A stretch of 47,770 nt of DNA. It comes from a virus. The stretch spans positions 1 to 47,770 of IMG/VR virus record IMGVR_UViG_3300009509_000030; one strand, written 5' to 3'. Under the pieces are notes generated by a model, which worked only from the letters and a program-made list of their open reading frames with translations, was not told where the DNA came from and searched no databases. Of the stretch, positions 21,992 through 29,326 are shown one piece after another. The number at the start of each line of letters is the position of its first letter. Position 1 is the first letter of the stretch. Made by a program: the position numbers and the translations under genes.

Positions 21992-23548
21992 ATGAATGCA
22001 ACGACACGAAGTCAGCAGGTCAACGCGGACATTGCCGCGCTGCTGCGCGCGCGCAATTCGCTGCTGTGGATCGCGACACGCGAGGAGGTGCGCGTCGAGC
22101 GCGCCATCATCGAAGCTGCCGGTTCTGCATCGTACGAGGTCCGGTTCTGGGACTGCGCGAACGGACTCGCGGACGGCGCCGGCAACCCAATCGGTCTCGG
22201 CCAGCAGGCGGCCGACCCGAACGCCATCGTCGGCTTCATCAAGGAAACGCGGGAACGCGCCGTCTACGTCCTTCGCGATCTGCACAAGTGGCTCGACCCG
22301 ATCATCCTGCGCGGCATCCGGTCGCTCGCGCGACAGCTTCAGAGCACGCCGCGCCCCGAAGCGCGCGCGATCATCATCCTCACCCCGTCGACGGAAGTGC
22401 CGCCGGAGCTGGCGGGACACGCGACCGTGATCGACTACCCGCTCCCGGAGCGCGCCGAGATCGCCGCGATTCTCGACGACGTGATTGCCGCGCTTCCCGA
22501 GGACCTCCGCGACAAGGCGGCGACGAACGGCGCACGCGAAGCATCGATTGACGCCGCCGTCGGTCTGACAGCGGAGGAAGCGGCGAGCACGTACGCGAAG
22601 TCGCTCGTCACGACGCGGACCATCGATCCCGCCACGGTGTCTGCCGAGAAGAAACGGGTCATCGCACGCGAGCGCGTCCTGAGCTGGCACGACCCCGATC
22701 CGCGAGGGATGGACGCGGTCGGCGGCCTCGAGCTGCTGAAGGCGTGGCTCCAGGACCGACGCGCCGCGCTTTCGAAGCGCGCGCGCGACTACGGCTTGCC
22801 GGCGCCGAAGGGAATGCTGCTCGCCGGACCGCCAGGTACGGGGAAGTCGCTGACGGCGAAGGCGGTAGCGACTGCATGGGGACTCCCGCTGCTGCGATTG
22901 GACTTCGGCGCGCTGCGCTCGAAGTACGTCGGGGAATCCGAAACGAACGTGCGAAAGGCGCTCGCGGTTGCCGAGACCGTCGCGCCGTGCGTCCTGTGGA
23001 TCGATGAGGTGGAGAAAGCCCTCGCGGGCGCATCGGGACCGCAGGGCGATGGCGGCGTCGGCGCGGACGCGCTGGGCGCCGTCCTGAATTGGATGCAGGA
23101 GCGGGCCGGCGCCGTCTTCGTCGTGGCGACGGCAAACGACGTGCGGAGCTTGCCGCCCGAGCTGCTTCGGCGCGGACGCTTCGACGAGCTGTTCTGGATC
23201 GACCTCCCGACGACGACCGAGCGCCTGGCGATCCTTCGGGTGACGCTGCTGAAGTACGGGCGCGACCCTTCGTGGTTCAGCCTGGACGAGGTCGCCGCAG
23301 CCACGAGCGGTTTCAGCGGCGCCGAGATCGCAGCACTGATTCCCGACGCGCTGTTCACCGCCTTCAACGACAACGAGCGCGAAGTCGAGACGGGCGACCT
23401 GCTCGCCGCAGCAGGCAACGTCGTCCCGCAATCGAAGACCGCAGCAGAGAAGATGAAGGCGCTCCGCGAGTGGGCGCAGGGGCGCACGCGTCCCGCTTCC
23501 GCTCCCGAAGCGACGAAGACAACCCAGACCAGAACCCTCGACCTCTAG
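21992..23548 (+). CDS. Ycf46-type AAA+ ATPase
   Basis: This 518-residue protein has two ATPase-like halves. The N-terminal one is degenerate: no Walker A, but VYVLRDLHKW (91-100) and the PSTEVPPEL strand-loop (132-140) match the inactive Ycf46 domain. The C-terminal AAA+ domain is complete: AGPPGTGKSLTAKAVA (278-293), KYVGESETNVRKAL (311-324), Walker B VLWIDEVEKA (334-343), and sensor and Arg-finger residues in ATANDV and RRGRFDE. Ycf46 proteins are chaperone-like remodellers in chloroplasts and bacteria. In phages they accompany early genes of unknown function. It is downstream of a hairpin and an AGGAGCGGAGA site. Confidence 0.85.
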   Translation: MNATTRSQQVNADIAALLRARNSLLWIATREEVRVERAIIEAAGSASYEVRFWDCANGLADGAGNPIGLGQQAADPNAIVGFIKETRERAVYVLRDLHKWLDPIILRGIRSLARQLQSTPRPEARAIIILTPSTEVPPELAGHATVIDYPLPERAEIAAILDDVIAALPEDLRDKAATNGAREASIDAAVGLTAEEAASTYAKSLVTTRTIDPATVSAEKKRVIARERVLSWHDPDPRGMDAVGGLELLKAWLQDRRAALSKRARDYGLPAPKGMLLAGPPGTGKSLTAKAVATAWGLPLLRLDFGALRSKYVGESETNVRKALAVAETVAPCVLWIDEVEKALAGASGPQGDGGVGADALGAVLNWMQERAGAVFVVATANDVRSLPPELLRRGRFDELFWIDLPTTTERLAILRVTLLKYGRDPSWFSLDEVAAATSGFSGAEIAALIPDALFTAFNDNEREVETGDLLAAAGNVVPQSKTAAEKMKALREWAQGRTRPASAPEATKTTQTRTLDL

Positions 23549-23557
23549 GAGAACGAC

Positions 23558-24307
23558 ATGCCAATCGCAACTTCGGTGTTGAAGCCCGGCTACATGGTGT
23601 CGCTGAAGACCGCTGTCAAGGGGGGCGTCCTGTACGAGCGACGCGACCTCGAGGCGAACTACACCAACGAGAACGGCGAATCCGTCGCGAGGTGGGAGAC
23701 GACGCGCCGCATCGACGACCCCGCCGAGCACGCGCGCGCCGTCAAGGTCCGGTCGCAGGCGATGACCATCATCCGCCGGATCTGCATCGCGAGCGGTTTC
23801 GGACTGCTGTGCCGCGCGGAACGCGAGGCGGAGCTCGACGCGGCGATCAAGGAAGCGCGCGCCGTGGTCGACGCATTCAACGTGGAGGCGCAGACGTGCC
23901 ACGTCGCCGTGAACGTGATGAAGGGCTACATCGCCCCGACGGACGAGGAAGCCGCGCGCGGGATCGCCAACGAGGTCCGCGAGCTGCTGGAATCCATGCA
24001 GAGCGGGATCGCGCAGGTCGACGTCAAAGCCATCCGAGATGCGGCGAACAAGGCGCGGCAGGTGGGGACGATGCTGGACGGCGCGCAGGCAACGAAGGTC
24101 TCGATGGCGGTCGAGGTCGCACGCAGCGCCGCCCGCGAGATCACGAAGCGGATCGAGAAGGGCGGCGAGGATGCGAAGCGCGTGCTAGCCGAGATGTCCG
24201 GCTCGACGGCCGCCATCGAAGCGACGCGGATCGCCTTCCTGGACTTCGAGCCGGAGGTGAAGATCGATTCGTTGCCCGGCGTCGACGCGCGCGACGTGGA
24301 GGTCTAG
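23558..24307 (+). CDS. Unknown helical protein (249 aa) paired with the AAA+ ATPase
   Basis: This begins MPIATSVLKPGYMVSLKTAV, has a beta-like N terminus (residues 8-40, VLYERRDLEANY), then a long helical body with KEARAVVDAFNVEAQT and ARSAAREITKRIEK-type repeats. It is nine bases after the ATPase stop with an AGGAGAACGAC ribosome site. The layout recalls substrate or partner proteins next to MoxR/AAA genes, but I cannot name the family. Confidence 0.7.
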   Translation: MPIATSVLKPGYMVSLKTAVKGGVLYERRDLEANYTNENGESVARWETTRRIDDPAEHARAVKVRSQAMTIIRRICIASGFGLLCRAEREAELDAAIKEARAVVDAFNVEAQTCHVAVNVMKGYIAPTDEEAARGIANEVRELLESMQSGIAQVDVKAIRDAANKARQVGTMLDGAQATKVSMAVEVARSAAREITKRIEKGGEDAKRVLAEMSGSTAAIEATRIAFLDFEPEVKIDSLPGVDARDVEV

Positions 24308-24309
24308 CG

Positions 24310-24651
24310 ATGCCCTGCACGACGCGAAGACTGACGCCGGAACAGACGTTGCAGCAGCGCATGGAGCAGGTCCGCCGCGCGCTGAAGCAGCTCGAGCAGA
24401 AGCTCCTCGGAAGCACTGCACGCGTCGTCATCGGCGCGAACGGGGCGATCACGTTCGCCGGATGGACGCCGCAGGAACGCAGCGGCATCACGGACGTCTG
24501 CGCGTACCGGACGCTGGCGTCCGAGAACTCGTGGGCGCTGCGACAGGCCATCGCGCGAGCGGAGATGCAGTCCGGTCGCAAGGTGAACCCGCAGGCAATC
24601 GCCGCCGGACATCACTCGCACGACGGAGGGCGGACCTGGTCGACGCACTAG
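24310..24651 (+). CDS. Unknown protein (113 aa) in the ATPase cluster
   Basis: The ATG is two bases after the previous stop. The N-terminal ~35 residues form a coiled coil (QTLQQRMEQVRRALKQLEQ). Residues 38-52 form a beta hairpin (RVVIGANGAITFAGW). The rest is helical and ends in a His-rich GHHSHDGGRTWSTH tail. It probably works with the AAA+ protein by position. The family is not recognised. Confidence 0.65.
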   Translation: MPCTTRRLTPEQTLQQRMEQVRRALKQLEQKLLGSTARVVIGANGAITFAGWTPQERSGITDVCAYRTLASENSWALRQAIARAEMQSGRKVNPQAIAAGHHSHDGGRTWSTH

Positions 24652-24666
24652 CTCGGCCAGCCCGCA

Positions 24667-24692
24667 GGGGGCGCGACTTCGGTCGCGCCCCC
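24667..24692 (+). terminator. Perfect 11-bp hairpin with TTCG loop
   Basis: GGGGGCGCGAC and GTCGCGCCCCC flank a TTCG tetraloop, an extremely stable RNA hairpin. Flanking GCCCG/CGGGC adds pairing. No T-run follows, so it is not a classic intrinsic terminator. It precedes a GGAGCGGAGA ribosome site, like the hairpin at 21922. Confidence 0.65.
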
Positions 24693-24727
24693 GACGGGCC
24701 GACGGAGCCCAGACAGGAGCGGAGACC

Positions 24728-24904
24728 ATGAAGCAAGAACGATGCGGGAAGCGGAAGGCCGGACGGTTCGTCTGCAACCGGAAGGCAGGTCACGATGGCG
24801 ACTGCTCGTTCACGAAGTGCGTGTGTGGGAAGCGCGCGAACCATCGCGGAAGCTGCCGCGGGCTCGAGCAACTGCTGTCGTTCTTCCAGGTCGGCGGTCG
24901 CTAG
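24728..24904 (+). CDS. Small Cys/His-rich zinc protein (58 aa)
   Basis: This short gene starts MKQERCGKRKAGRFVCNRKA after AGGAGCGGAGACC. It holds two imperfect zinc-knuckle-like units: C6...C16...H22...C26 and C31-x-C33...H39...C43. It ends LSFFQVGGR. Such proteins usually bind nucleic acid or act as adaptors. The frame is closed by a TAG three bases before the SprT-like start. Confidence 0.65.
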   Translation: MKQERCGKRKAGRFVCNRKAGHDGDCSFTKCVCGKRANHRGSCRGLEQLLSFFQVGGR

Positions 24905-24906
24905 CG

Positions 24907-25587
24907 ATGGCGATGGCTCGCTGGCAGTGTCCGAAGTGTGGCGCCGGGAAGCTCGCTCCCCGACGCGCACGGAAGGACGACATGCGGCGCGTCTGTGTGC
25001 CGTGCTCGCTGACGACGGGCTACATCGTCCGTCGTCAGCGACCGACCGCGATGCGACTACGCGCGGAGAAGAAAGCCGCGCGACTCCAGCAGGCGAAGGT
25101 GGACCGCAAGGCGATGCGCGAGGCGTCGTACGCCTGGCCTGTCGTCCTCCATCGAGTGTGGAAGCTCATGCTGCGCCTGCCGACCGCCAGGAAGTATCGC
25201 GCCGGCAAGACGATGCTCGAGTTCATGCGGAACTCCCGCGGCTCGCTGTTGGGTCGCGCGTATCCGGGAATGATTCGCGTGAAGACGAGCCACGGTGTCG
25301 GTTCGATCCTGACGACGATGCTGCACGAACTCGCGCACGTGGTCGTGTGGCGACGGTTCGGCGTGTTCCGACCGCAAGCACAGGGACCGCACGGCAAGCT
25401 GTTCTCCTCGACCTTCCGAAACCTGGTGGACGAGTGGGCGGCGGATCGGAAGGGACGCGAGATCCAGGCGGTCGTGGGGCTCATCCGCGCGCTCGCGTGG
25501 TTGCAGTTCCGTGTGGCGACCGCACCACGCACGCGGAAGCACGCGTTCAGCGAAGCAACAGACGAAGGGGCGACGGCAGGGCTATGA
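24907..25587 (+). CDS. SprT-like zinc metalloprotease
   Basis: This 226-residue protein has an N-terminal zinc ribbon (CPKCGAGKLAP...CVPCS, residues 8-34), a basic linker, and a SprT-like core. LTTMLHELAHVVVW carries the HExxH catalytic motif, and GPHGKLFSSTFRNLV gives the third His. SprT/Spartan proteins cleave DNA-protein crosslinks in eukaryotes. Phage versions may process proteins on DNA or act on host factors. The ATG is three bases after the previous stop. Confidence 0.82.
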   Translation: MAMARWQCPKCGAGKLAPRRARKDDMRRVCVPCSLTTGYIVRRQRPTAMRLRAEKKAARLQQAKVDRKAMREASYAWPVVLHRVWKLMLRLPTARKYRAGKTMLEFMRNSRGSLLGRAYPGMIRVKTSHGVGSILTTMLHELAHVVVWRRFGVFRPQAQGPHGKLFSSTFRNLVDEWAADRKGREIQAVVGLIRALAWLQFRVATAPRTRKHAFSEATDEGATAGL

Positions 25588-25814
25588 GCGACCGACAGAT
25601 CGAGGAGGCGCGCCGGAAGGCGCTGGACGGGAAACCGCTGGACGCGGTCGACGTCGCGACGCTGATGCTCGAGCACAACTGGGAACTGGCGCACGCGGGC
25701 AACGGACACCTTCTCTTCATCCGCATCGATGGCGTGCGCCTCGAGAAGTTCCTGACGGACCGCACGCTCGTCGACGTGACGCGCTGTCTGCGCGCCCTCG
25801 GGCGGAACCGATGA
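25584..25814 (+). CDS. Unknown small protein (76 aa)
   Basis: The start overlaps the SprT stop (ATGA). The protein begins MSDRQIEEARRKALDGKPLD and has a helix plus a beta segment (AHAGNGHLLFIRIDGVRLEKF). There are no catalytic motifs. The stop overlaps the next start. Confidence 0.65.
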   Translation: MSDRQIEEARRKALDGKPLDAVDVATLMLEHNWELAHAGNGHLLFIRIDGVRLEKFLTDRTLVDVTRCLRALGRNR

Positions 25815-26089
25815 GCGAGATCGCTCCCATCGACGACCCTCGCGACGCAGACGAGAACGCGCCCGCCTTCTGCGCCGGCTGGGCACCGACGATCCTGATG
25901 CTGTGGTGCCGGGATCGGGAACGCTTCGAACAGGAACGAGCGGCCGCACGCGCGGTCGCGATCTGGTTGTACGTGCTGAGGTGCGAGGCTGAAGGCCTGC
26001 GCCTCGTGGGATGGGTCGGGGAGACGCCCCGACTTCGAATCGCCGATCCGGTGCGCGCGCATCGCTTCGGCTGGGACAGGAGGTGGTGA
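25811..26089 (+). CDS. Unknown small protein (92 aa)
   Basis: The start overlaps the previous stop. The N terminus is acidic (MSEIAPIDDPRDADENAPAF), followed by a hydrophobic, Trp-rich middle (PTILMLWCRDRE; AVAIWLYVLRCE). The middle could contact a membrane or a partner but is too short and charged for a confident membrane segment. It directly precedes the Bet-like gene. Confidence 0.6.
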   Translation: MSEIAPIDDPRDADENAPAFCAGWAPTILMLWCRDRERFEQERAAARAVAIWLYVLRCEAEGLRLVGWVGETPRLRIADPVRAHRFGWDRRW

Positions 26090-26090
26090 G

Positions 26091-26954
26091 ATGGGACTCT
26101 CGGAGCAAAGGGTTCGCGCGCTCGTGAAGCAGACGGCGGCGAACGAAGTGCTGGAGGAGCACGAGGTCGACCTCTTCTTGCACGAATGCGAATCGAAGGC
26201 GGTCCAGCCGCTGTCGGGACTGATCGTCCCGACCATCCGGCGAGTGAAGCAGAAAGACGGAAGCTGGAAGCGGCGACTGACGTTCGTGACGACCATCGAC
26301 CTGATGCGGTGCCGGGCGGACGAGACCGGCGACTACGCGCCAGGACGGCCGACGGAATTCGACATGGAAGGCGATACCCCGCAGCGCGCCCGCGCGTTCG
26401 TCGTCAAGTTCGTCCACGGGCATCTCGTGGAGTTCAGCGAGGAGGCCGAGTGGTCCGAATACTATCCGGGCGATGGGAACGTCGGCGCTATGTGGAGGAA
26501 GATGCCGAAGGTGATGCTCGGGAAGTGCGCCGAAGCGCGCGCGCTGCGCCGCGGATTCCCGCGGGCGCTGCACCACCTGTACCTCCGCGAGGAGATGGAC
26601 CAAGCCGAGGCGCGCGAGACCGAAGCCGGCGCCGAGACGAAGCAGGAGCGGCTCCGGCGCGCTCGAGCTGCGGCCGACGAGGTCGCCGGGTCGCAGGTTC
26701 CAGAGGAACCGACGGAAGCGGAGGCGCCGCAGGCGTTGTCGAGCGAGGAGCAGAAGATCCGCGACGAGTTCGTCGCCGGACTTTCGAAGCTAGCCGAACT
26801 CGAGAAGGGCGCGGACTACGTGCGGTCATTCGACTACTCGACCGCGACCGACCTGCTGAAGCGAATCCTGAACGCGGACTACCACACCTGGCAACACGAC
26901 CGCCGCGCGACCGAACAGAAGCGGCGCGACGCAGCGACGAATGGTGCGTCGTGA
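26091..26954 (+). CDS. bet: Bet/RecT-family single-strand annealing protein
   Basis: This 287-residue protein matches lambda Bet. The N-terminal domain has LFLHECESKAVQPLSG (29-44), then WKRRLTFVTTIDLMRCRAD (62-80), and the signature MWRKMPKVMLGKCAEARALRRGFP (residues 136-159). The C-terminal third is an acidic linker plus a small helical domain. Bet anneals complementary strands during phage recombination. No partner exonuclease is recognised here, which is unusual. An AGGAGG ribosome site precedes the ATG. Confidence 0.92.
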   Translation: MGLSEQRVRALVKQTAANEVLEEHEVDLFLHECESKAVQPLSGLIVPTIRRVKQKDGSWKRRLTFVTTIDLMRCRADETGDYAPGRPTEFDMEGDTPQRARAFVVKFVHGHLVEFSEEAEWSEYYPGDGNVGAMWRKMPKVMLGKCAEARALRRGFPRALHHLYLREEMDQAEARETEAGAETKQERLRRARAAADEVAGSQVPEEPTEAEAPQALSSEEQKIRDEFVAGLSKLAELEKGADYVRSFDYSTATDLLKRILNADYHTWQHDRRATEQKRRDAATNGAS

Positions 26955-27316
26955 AGCGCGTCCACGCTGACGACTACGAGGCGATCCCTCAGCATGTGTT
27001 CGATGCGATGGAGCGATACGTGAACTGCGGCGTCGAGACGGGACCGTTCTTGAGGGCGGTCATCTCGAACGACCTGAAGGACGCGGTCGGTCGTGCGGAT
27101 CGGGACTCCTACGAGGCGCTGCCCGCCATCGTCGGATGGTTCTACAACGAGGTGCCTTCCGGCGCCTGGGGCACGCGTGAACGATACAAGGACTGGACGT
27201 CGCCGCGCGGCAAGCCGATGCGCGAGCGGATGACGCAGCTCGGCGTGCTTCCGGTGAAGACGCGGTCGGTCTCGCGGCGCGAGGTCGACGAAGAGGTGAG
27301 CGATGACACTGGCTAG
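26951..27316 (+). CDS. Conserved-type phage hypothetical protein (121 aa)
   Basis: A GTG overlaps the Bet stop (GTGA). The layout IPQHVFDAMERYVNCG...FLRAVISNDLKDAVGRAD (about 12-50) and WFYNEVPSGAWG (63-74) recurs in small phage proteins beside recombination genes, with no known function. It has no membrane or zinc features. Confidence 0.75.
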   Translation: MKRVHADDYEAIPQHVFDAMERYVNCGVETGPFLRAVISNDLKDAVGRADRDSYEALPAIVGWFYNEVPSGAWGTRERYKDWTSPRGKPMRERMTQLGVLPVKTRSVSRREVDEEVSDDTG

Positions 27317-27680
27317 CGACCGCGAAGCCCGACGGACGCAGCTCGCGCAGCGTGGTCGCGAGGCGCTCGTCCGCGCACAGGACGCGTGTACGGAGGCGCT
27401 CGAGCGCGTCGGCCCGAACGGGGCGAAGCGCGTGCTGCGCGTCCTGGTCGACAAGCACGGCATCGAACCGCGCCCGCGTGGCCGACCGGCGCGGGCGCTC
27501 GACGAGGTCCTCTGGCTGCTTCGGAAGGGGCCGCTGCCGCTGGACGCCATCGCGCAGAAGCTCGGCATCTCGGACAGCGCAGCCGAGCAGCGCATCGCGC
27601 GACTTCAGAAGCTCGCTATGGTGCGCGCGACGAAAGCGGGATGGCGCGTGACGGCAGCAGTAAGCAAGAGGAGGCGATGA
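27303..27680 (+). CDS. Winged helix-turn-helix protein
   Basis: This 125-residue protein overlaps its neighbour by 14 bases. The C-terminal half is a wHTH: ALDEVLWLLRKGPLPLDAIAQKLGISDSAAEQRIARLQKL (about 66-105), closing with a wing ATKAGWRVTAAV and a basic tail. The N terminus is a charged helix. It is probably a transcription regulator of early genes. Confidence 0.75.
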   Translation: MTLASDREARRTQLAQRGREALVRAQDACTEALERVGPNGAKRVLRVLVDKHGIEPRPRGRPARALDEVLWLLRKGPLPLDAIAQKLGISDSAAEQRIARLQKLAMVRATKAGWRVTAAVSKRRR

Positions 27681-28171
27681 TGGGAGCAGCGACAGGACCG
27701 ACGACCAGAGGACTCGTCCTCGCCGCCATCCGCGCGCACGGCACGCTCGATCCGAAGGTGCTCGCGCCGCTGCTGGAGATGCCAGTCGCGCTCGTCGAGG
27801 ACGCCATCGCCGATCTGCGCTGGGAAGACCGGCTTCCAGAACAGCAGCCGAAGCGCGAGCCGCTGACGCTGCGGTCTGTGCTCGAGGCGATCCGCGAACA
27901 CGGACCCATCACAGCGGGCGAGCTGCGGCGCGCGCTCGATGACCCACACCCCGACGACCTCCGCGCGCTCCTCGAGGATCTGTTGGCGAGGAACGTCATC
28001 GATTGGGTCGGGACGGTCGACGCGAAGCGATGGAAGCCAGCGAGTCTGCGCCGCTGTCCGCGTTGCCTCGAGTGGATCGACGCGCATTGCACGACGACGT
28101 ACACGGACGTCTGCGAGCAGTGTCGCGGCTTCGAAGGGAGCCCGGTCGTCGGCGACCCCGAGGACCTCTGA
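27677..28171 (+). CDS. Tandem wHTH and zinc-ribbon DNA-binding protein
   Basis: This 164-residue protein has two successive wHTH-like units: residues ~10-50 (VLAAIRAHGTLDPKVLAPLLEM) and ~67-112 (VLEAIREHGPITAGELRRAL). They are followed by a zinc ribbon CPRCLEWIDAHC...CEQC (128-149). It shares organisation with the wHTH gene upstream, suggesting duplication. It is the last early gene and could act as an early-late switch. The ATG overlaps the previous stop. Confidence 0.75.
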   Translation: MMGAATGPTTRGLVLAAIRAHGTLDPKVLAPLLEMPVALVEDAIADLRWEDRLPEQQPKREPLTLRSVLEAIREHGPITAGELRRALDDPHPDDLRALLEDLLARNVIDWVGTVDAKRWKPASLRRCPRCLEWIDAHCTTTYTDVCEQCRGFEGSPVVGDPEDL

Positions 28172-28331
28172 CCCCGCGCTAGAACCGCTCCCATAGCAGA
28201 TCCAGAAACCCCAACGATTCCGGCGACCGTCTGTGCGGCGTTCTGACGCGTTCAGAGCCGGAAGTCGACCCGTCGGTCCTGGCGCGCCTCGAATCCATTT
28301 CTGGGCAGGCTCAGGAGGCCGTGCTGTCGAT
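28172..28331. terminator. Convergent gap, no convincing terminator
   Basis: Early and late transcription units end facing each other across 160 bp. A short inverted repeat TCTGA/TCAGA near 28239-28256 is the only hairpin seen, with no T-run. Termination here is expected from the layout but not shown. Confidence 0.4.
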
Positions 28332-28622
28332 TCACGGGTCCCGATTGGGGCCTGGCTTCACCTTGAACGTCTCGCGATGCAGATCGTGGACGTCCTTCGC
28401 GACCTCCTCGAGCTGCGTCTCGATGCGTTCCGAAGATCCGTTCACCTGGTGCAGCGAATCGCGCACGTCTCGCATCGTCGTCCGCAGATCGTCCACCGCT
28501 TCGCGCGCGTACTTCCCGGCAGCCACGCACGCGGACGCGGCGAACTTCCCGATGAACACCAGCACGAGGGCGAGGAGCCCGAGGGCGCCGTACTGGACCA
28601 CGGTCGAGGTCGCTTCGCTCAT
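28332..28622 (-). CDS. Holin-like small membrane protein
   Basis: This 96-residue protein has one hydrophobic segment at about residues 11-33 (YGALGLLALVLVFIGKFAAS). The rest is a charged cytoplasmic coiled coil (EAVDDLRTTMRDVRDSL; EDIETQLEEV-like heptads). This single-span plus coiled-coil form occurs among class III-like holins and phage membrane proteins. It is the last gene of the late operon. The ATG overlaps the upstream stop. It may work with the SLT enzyme; a non-lysis role is possible. Confidence 0.6.
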   Translation of the reverse strand: MSEATSTVVQYGALGLLALVLVFIGKFAASACVAAGKYAREAVDDLRTTMRDVRDSLHQVNGSSERIETQLEEVAKDVHDLHRETFKVKPGPNRDP

Positions 28623-29326
28623 GTCGTCAGCTCCTTGTGGATCTTCTCGATTGCCAGCCACGGGAAGCGGTAGCGGAATCCCGTCCGCATCAGGCGGACG
28701 AACCGCGGCCACAGCTCGGAACCGGGACGGACGAGCCACGTCCCGCCATGCCCGCCGGTCGGCGAGCCGCCCCCCTCGAACCGCCGACAGTACGGGTTCA
28801 TCGTCGTGTGCCCGCCGATGCCGGGCACGTTCCCGGCGCTCGCGTGCCCGGACACCCGGCAGTGATCGAATCCTGCGCTGCACAGCGCGTCGCGCGTCAC
28901 GTCCGCGAGGTTCCCGTCGCCCATCGCGGGACCCGCCCCCATCAGGCAACCGTAGAAGACAACGACCGCGAAGTTCGTCGGGTTCACCTCGCGCAGCGCG
29001 GTCGCCAGGAGTGCGACGTTCGCCAGCGTGAATCCGAACTGCGACCCGCTCGGCCATCCGTGGCCGAAGAAAGCGAGCGCGTCGATGGTGTGGCTTCCGC
29101 CGTAGTCGGCGATGGCGTTCAGCACTTCGCGGCGGCGACCGCCCGCGCCCTGCGAGATGTCCACCTCGATCTCGAAGACGACGCGACCGGCGCGACGATG
29201 GTACCGGATGAACGCCCGCGACTCCGGGAGGAACGCGCCGCTGTAGTCCCGCTTGCCGCTCGTGTTCCGGTCGGGCCGGAAGACGAGCATCGCAGGCGGT
29301 CGCGTGGGCGCGCGCTTCGCGGGCAT
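28619..29326 (-). CDS. Caspase-fold-like protein, putative Cys peptidase (235 aa)
   Basis: Two blocks fit clan CD (caspase/CHAT-like) peptidases: a hydrophobic strand ending in His-Gly, ALAFFGHGWPSG (84-94, His89), and a second strand ending in Cys, FAVVVFYGCLMG (119-130, Cys127). Between them a GFTLANVALL helix fits the usual spacing. Later RVSGHASAGNVPGIGGH (157-173) could shape the pocket. There is no signal peptide. The C terminus is basic, with aromatics (WPRFVRLMRTGFRY). It lies between the tail-fibre gene and the holin, in an endolysin-like position. Function is inferred only; virion maturation, lysis or anti-host roles are open. Confidence 0.55.
   Translation of the reverse strand: MPAKRAPTRPPAMLVFRPDRNTSGKRDYSGAFLPESRAFIRYHRRAGRVVFEIEVDISQGAGGRRREVLNAIADYGGSHTIDALAFFGHGWPSGSQFGFTLANVALLATALREVNPTNFAVVVFYGCLMGAGPAMGDGNLADVTRDALCSAGFDHCRVSGHASAGNVPGIGGHTTMNPYCRRFEGGGSPTGGHGGTWLVRPGSELWPRFVRLMRTGFRYRFPWLAIEKIHKELTT

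Noticed and set aside
28172-28331. A rho-independent bidirectional terminator
   Set aside because: Only a 5-bp stem is seen and there is no T-run on either strand; kept only as an expected position.
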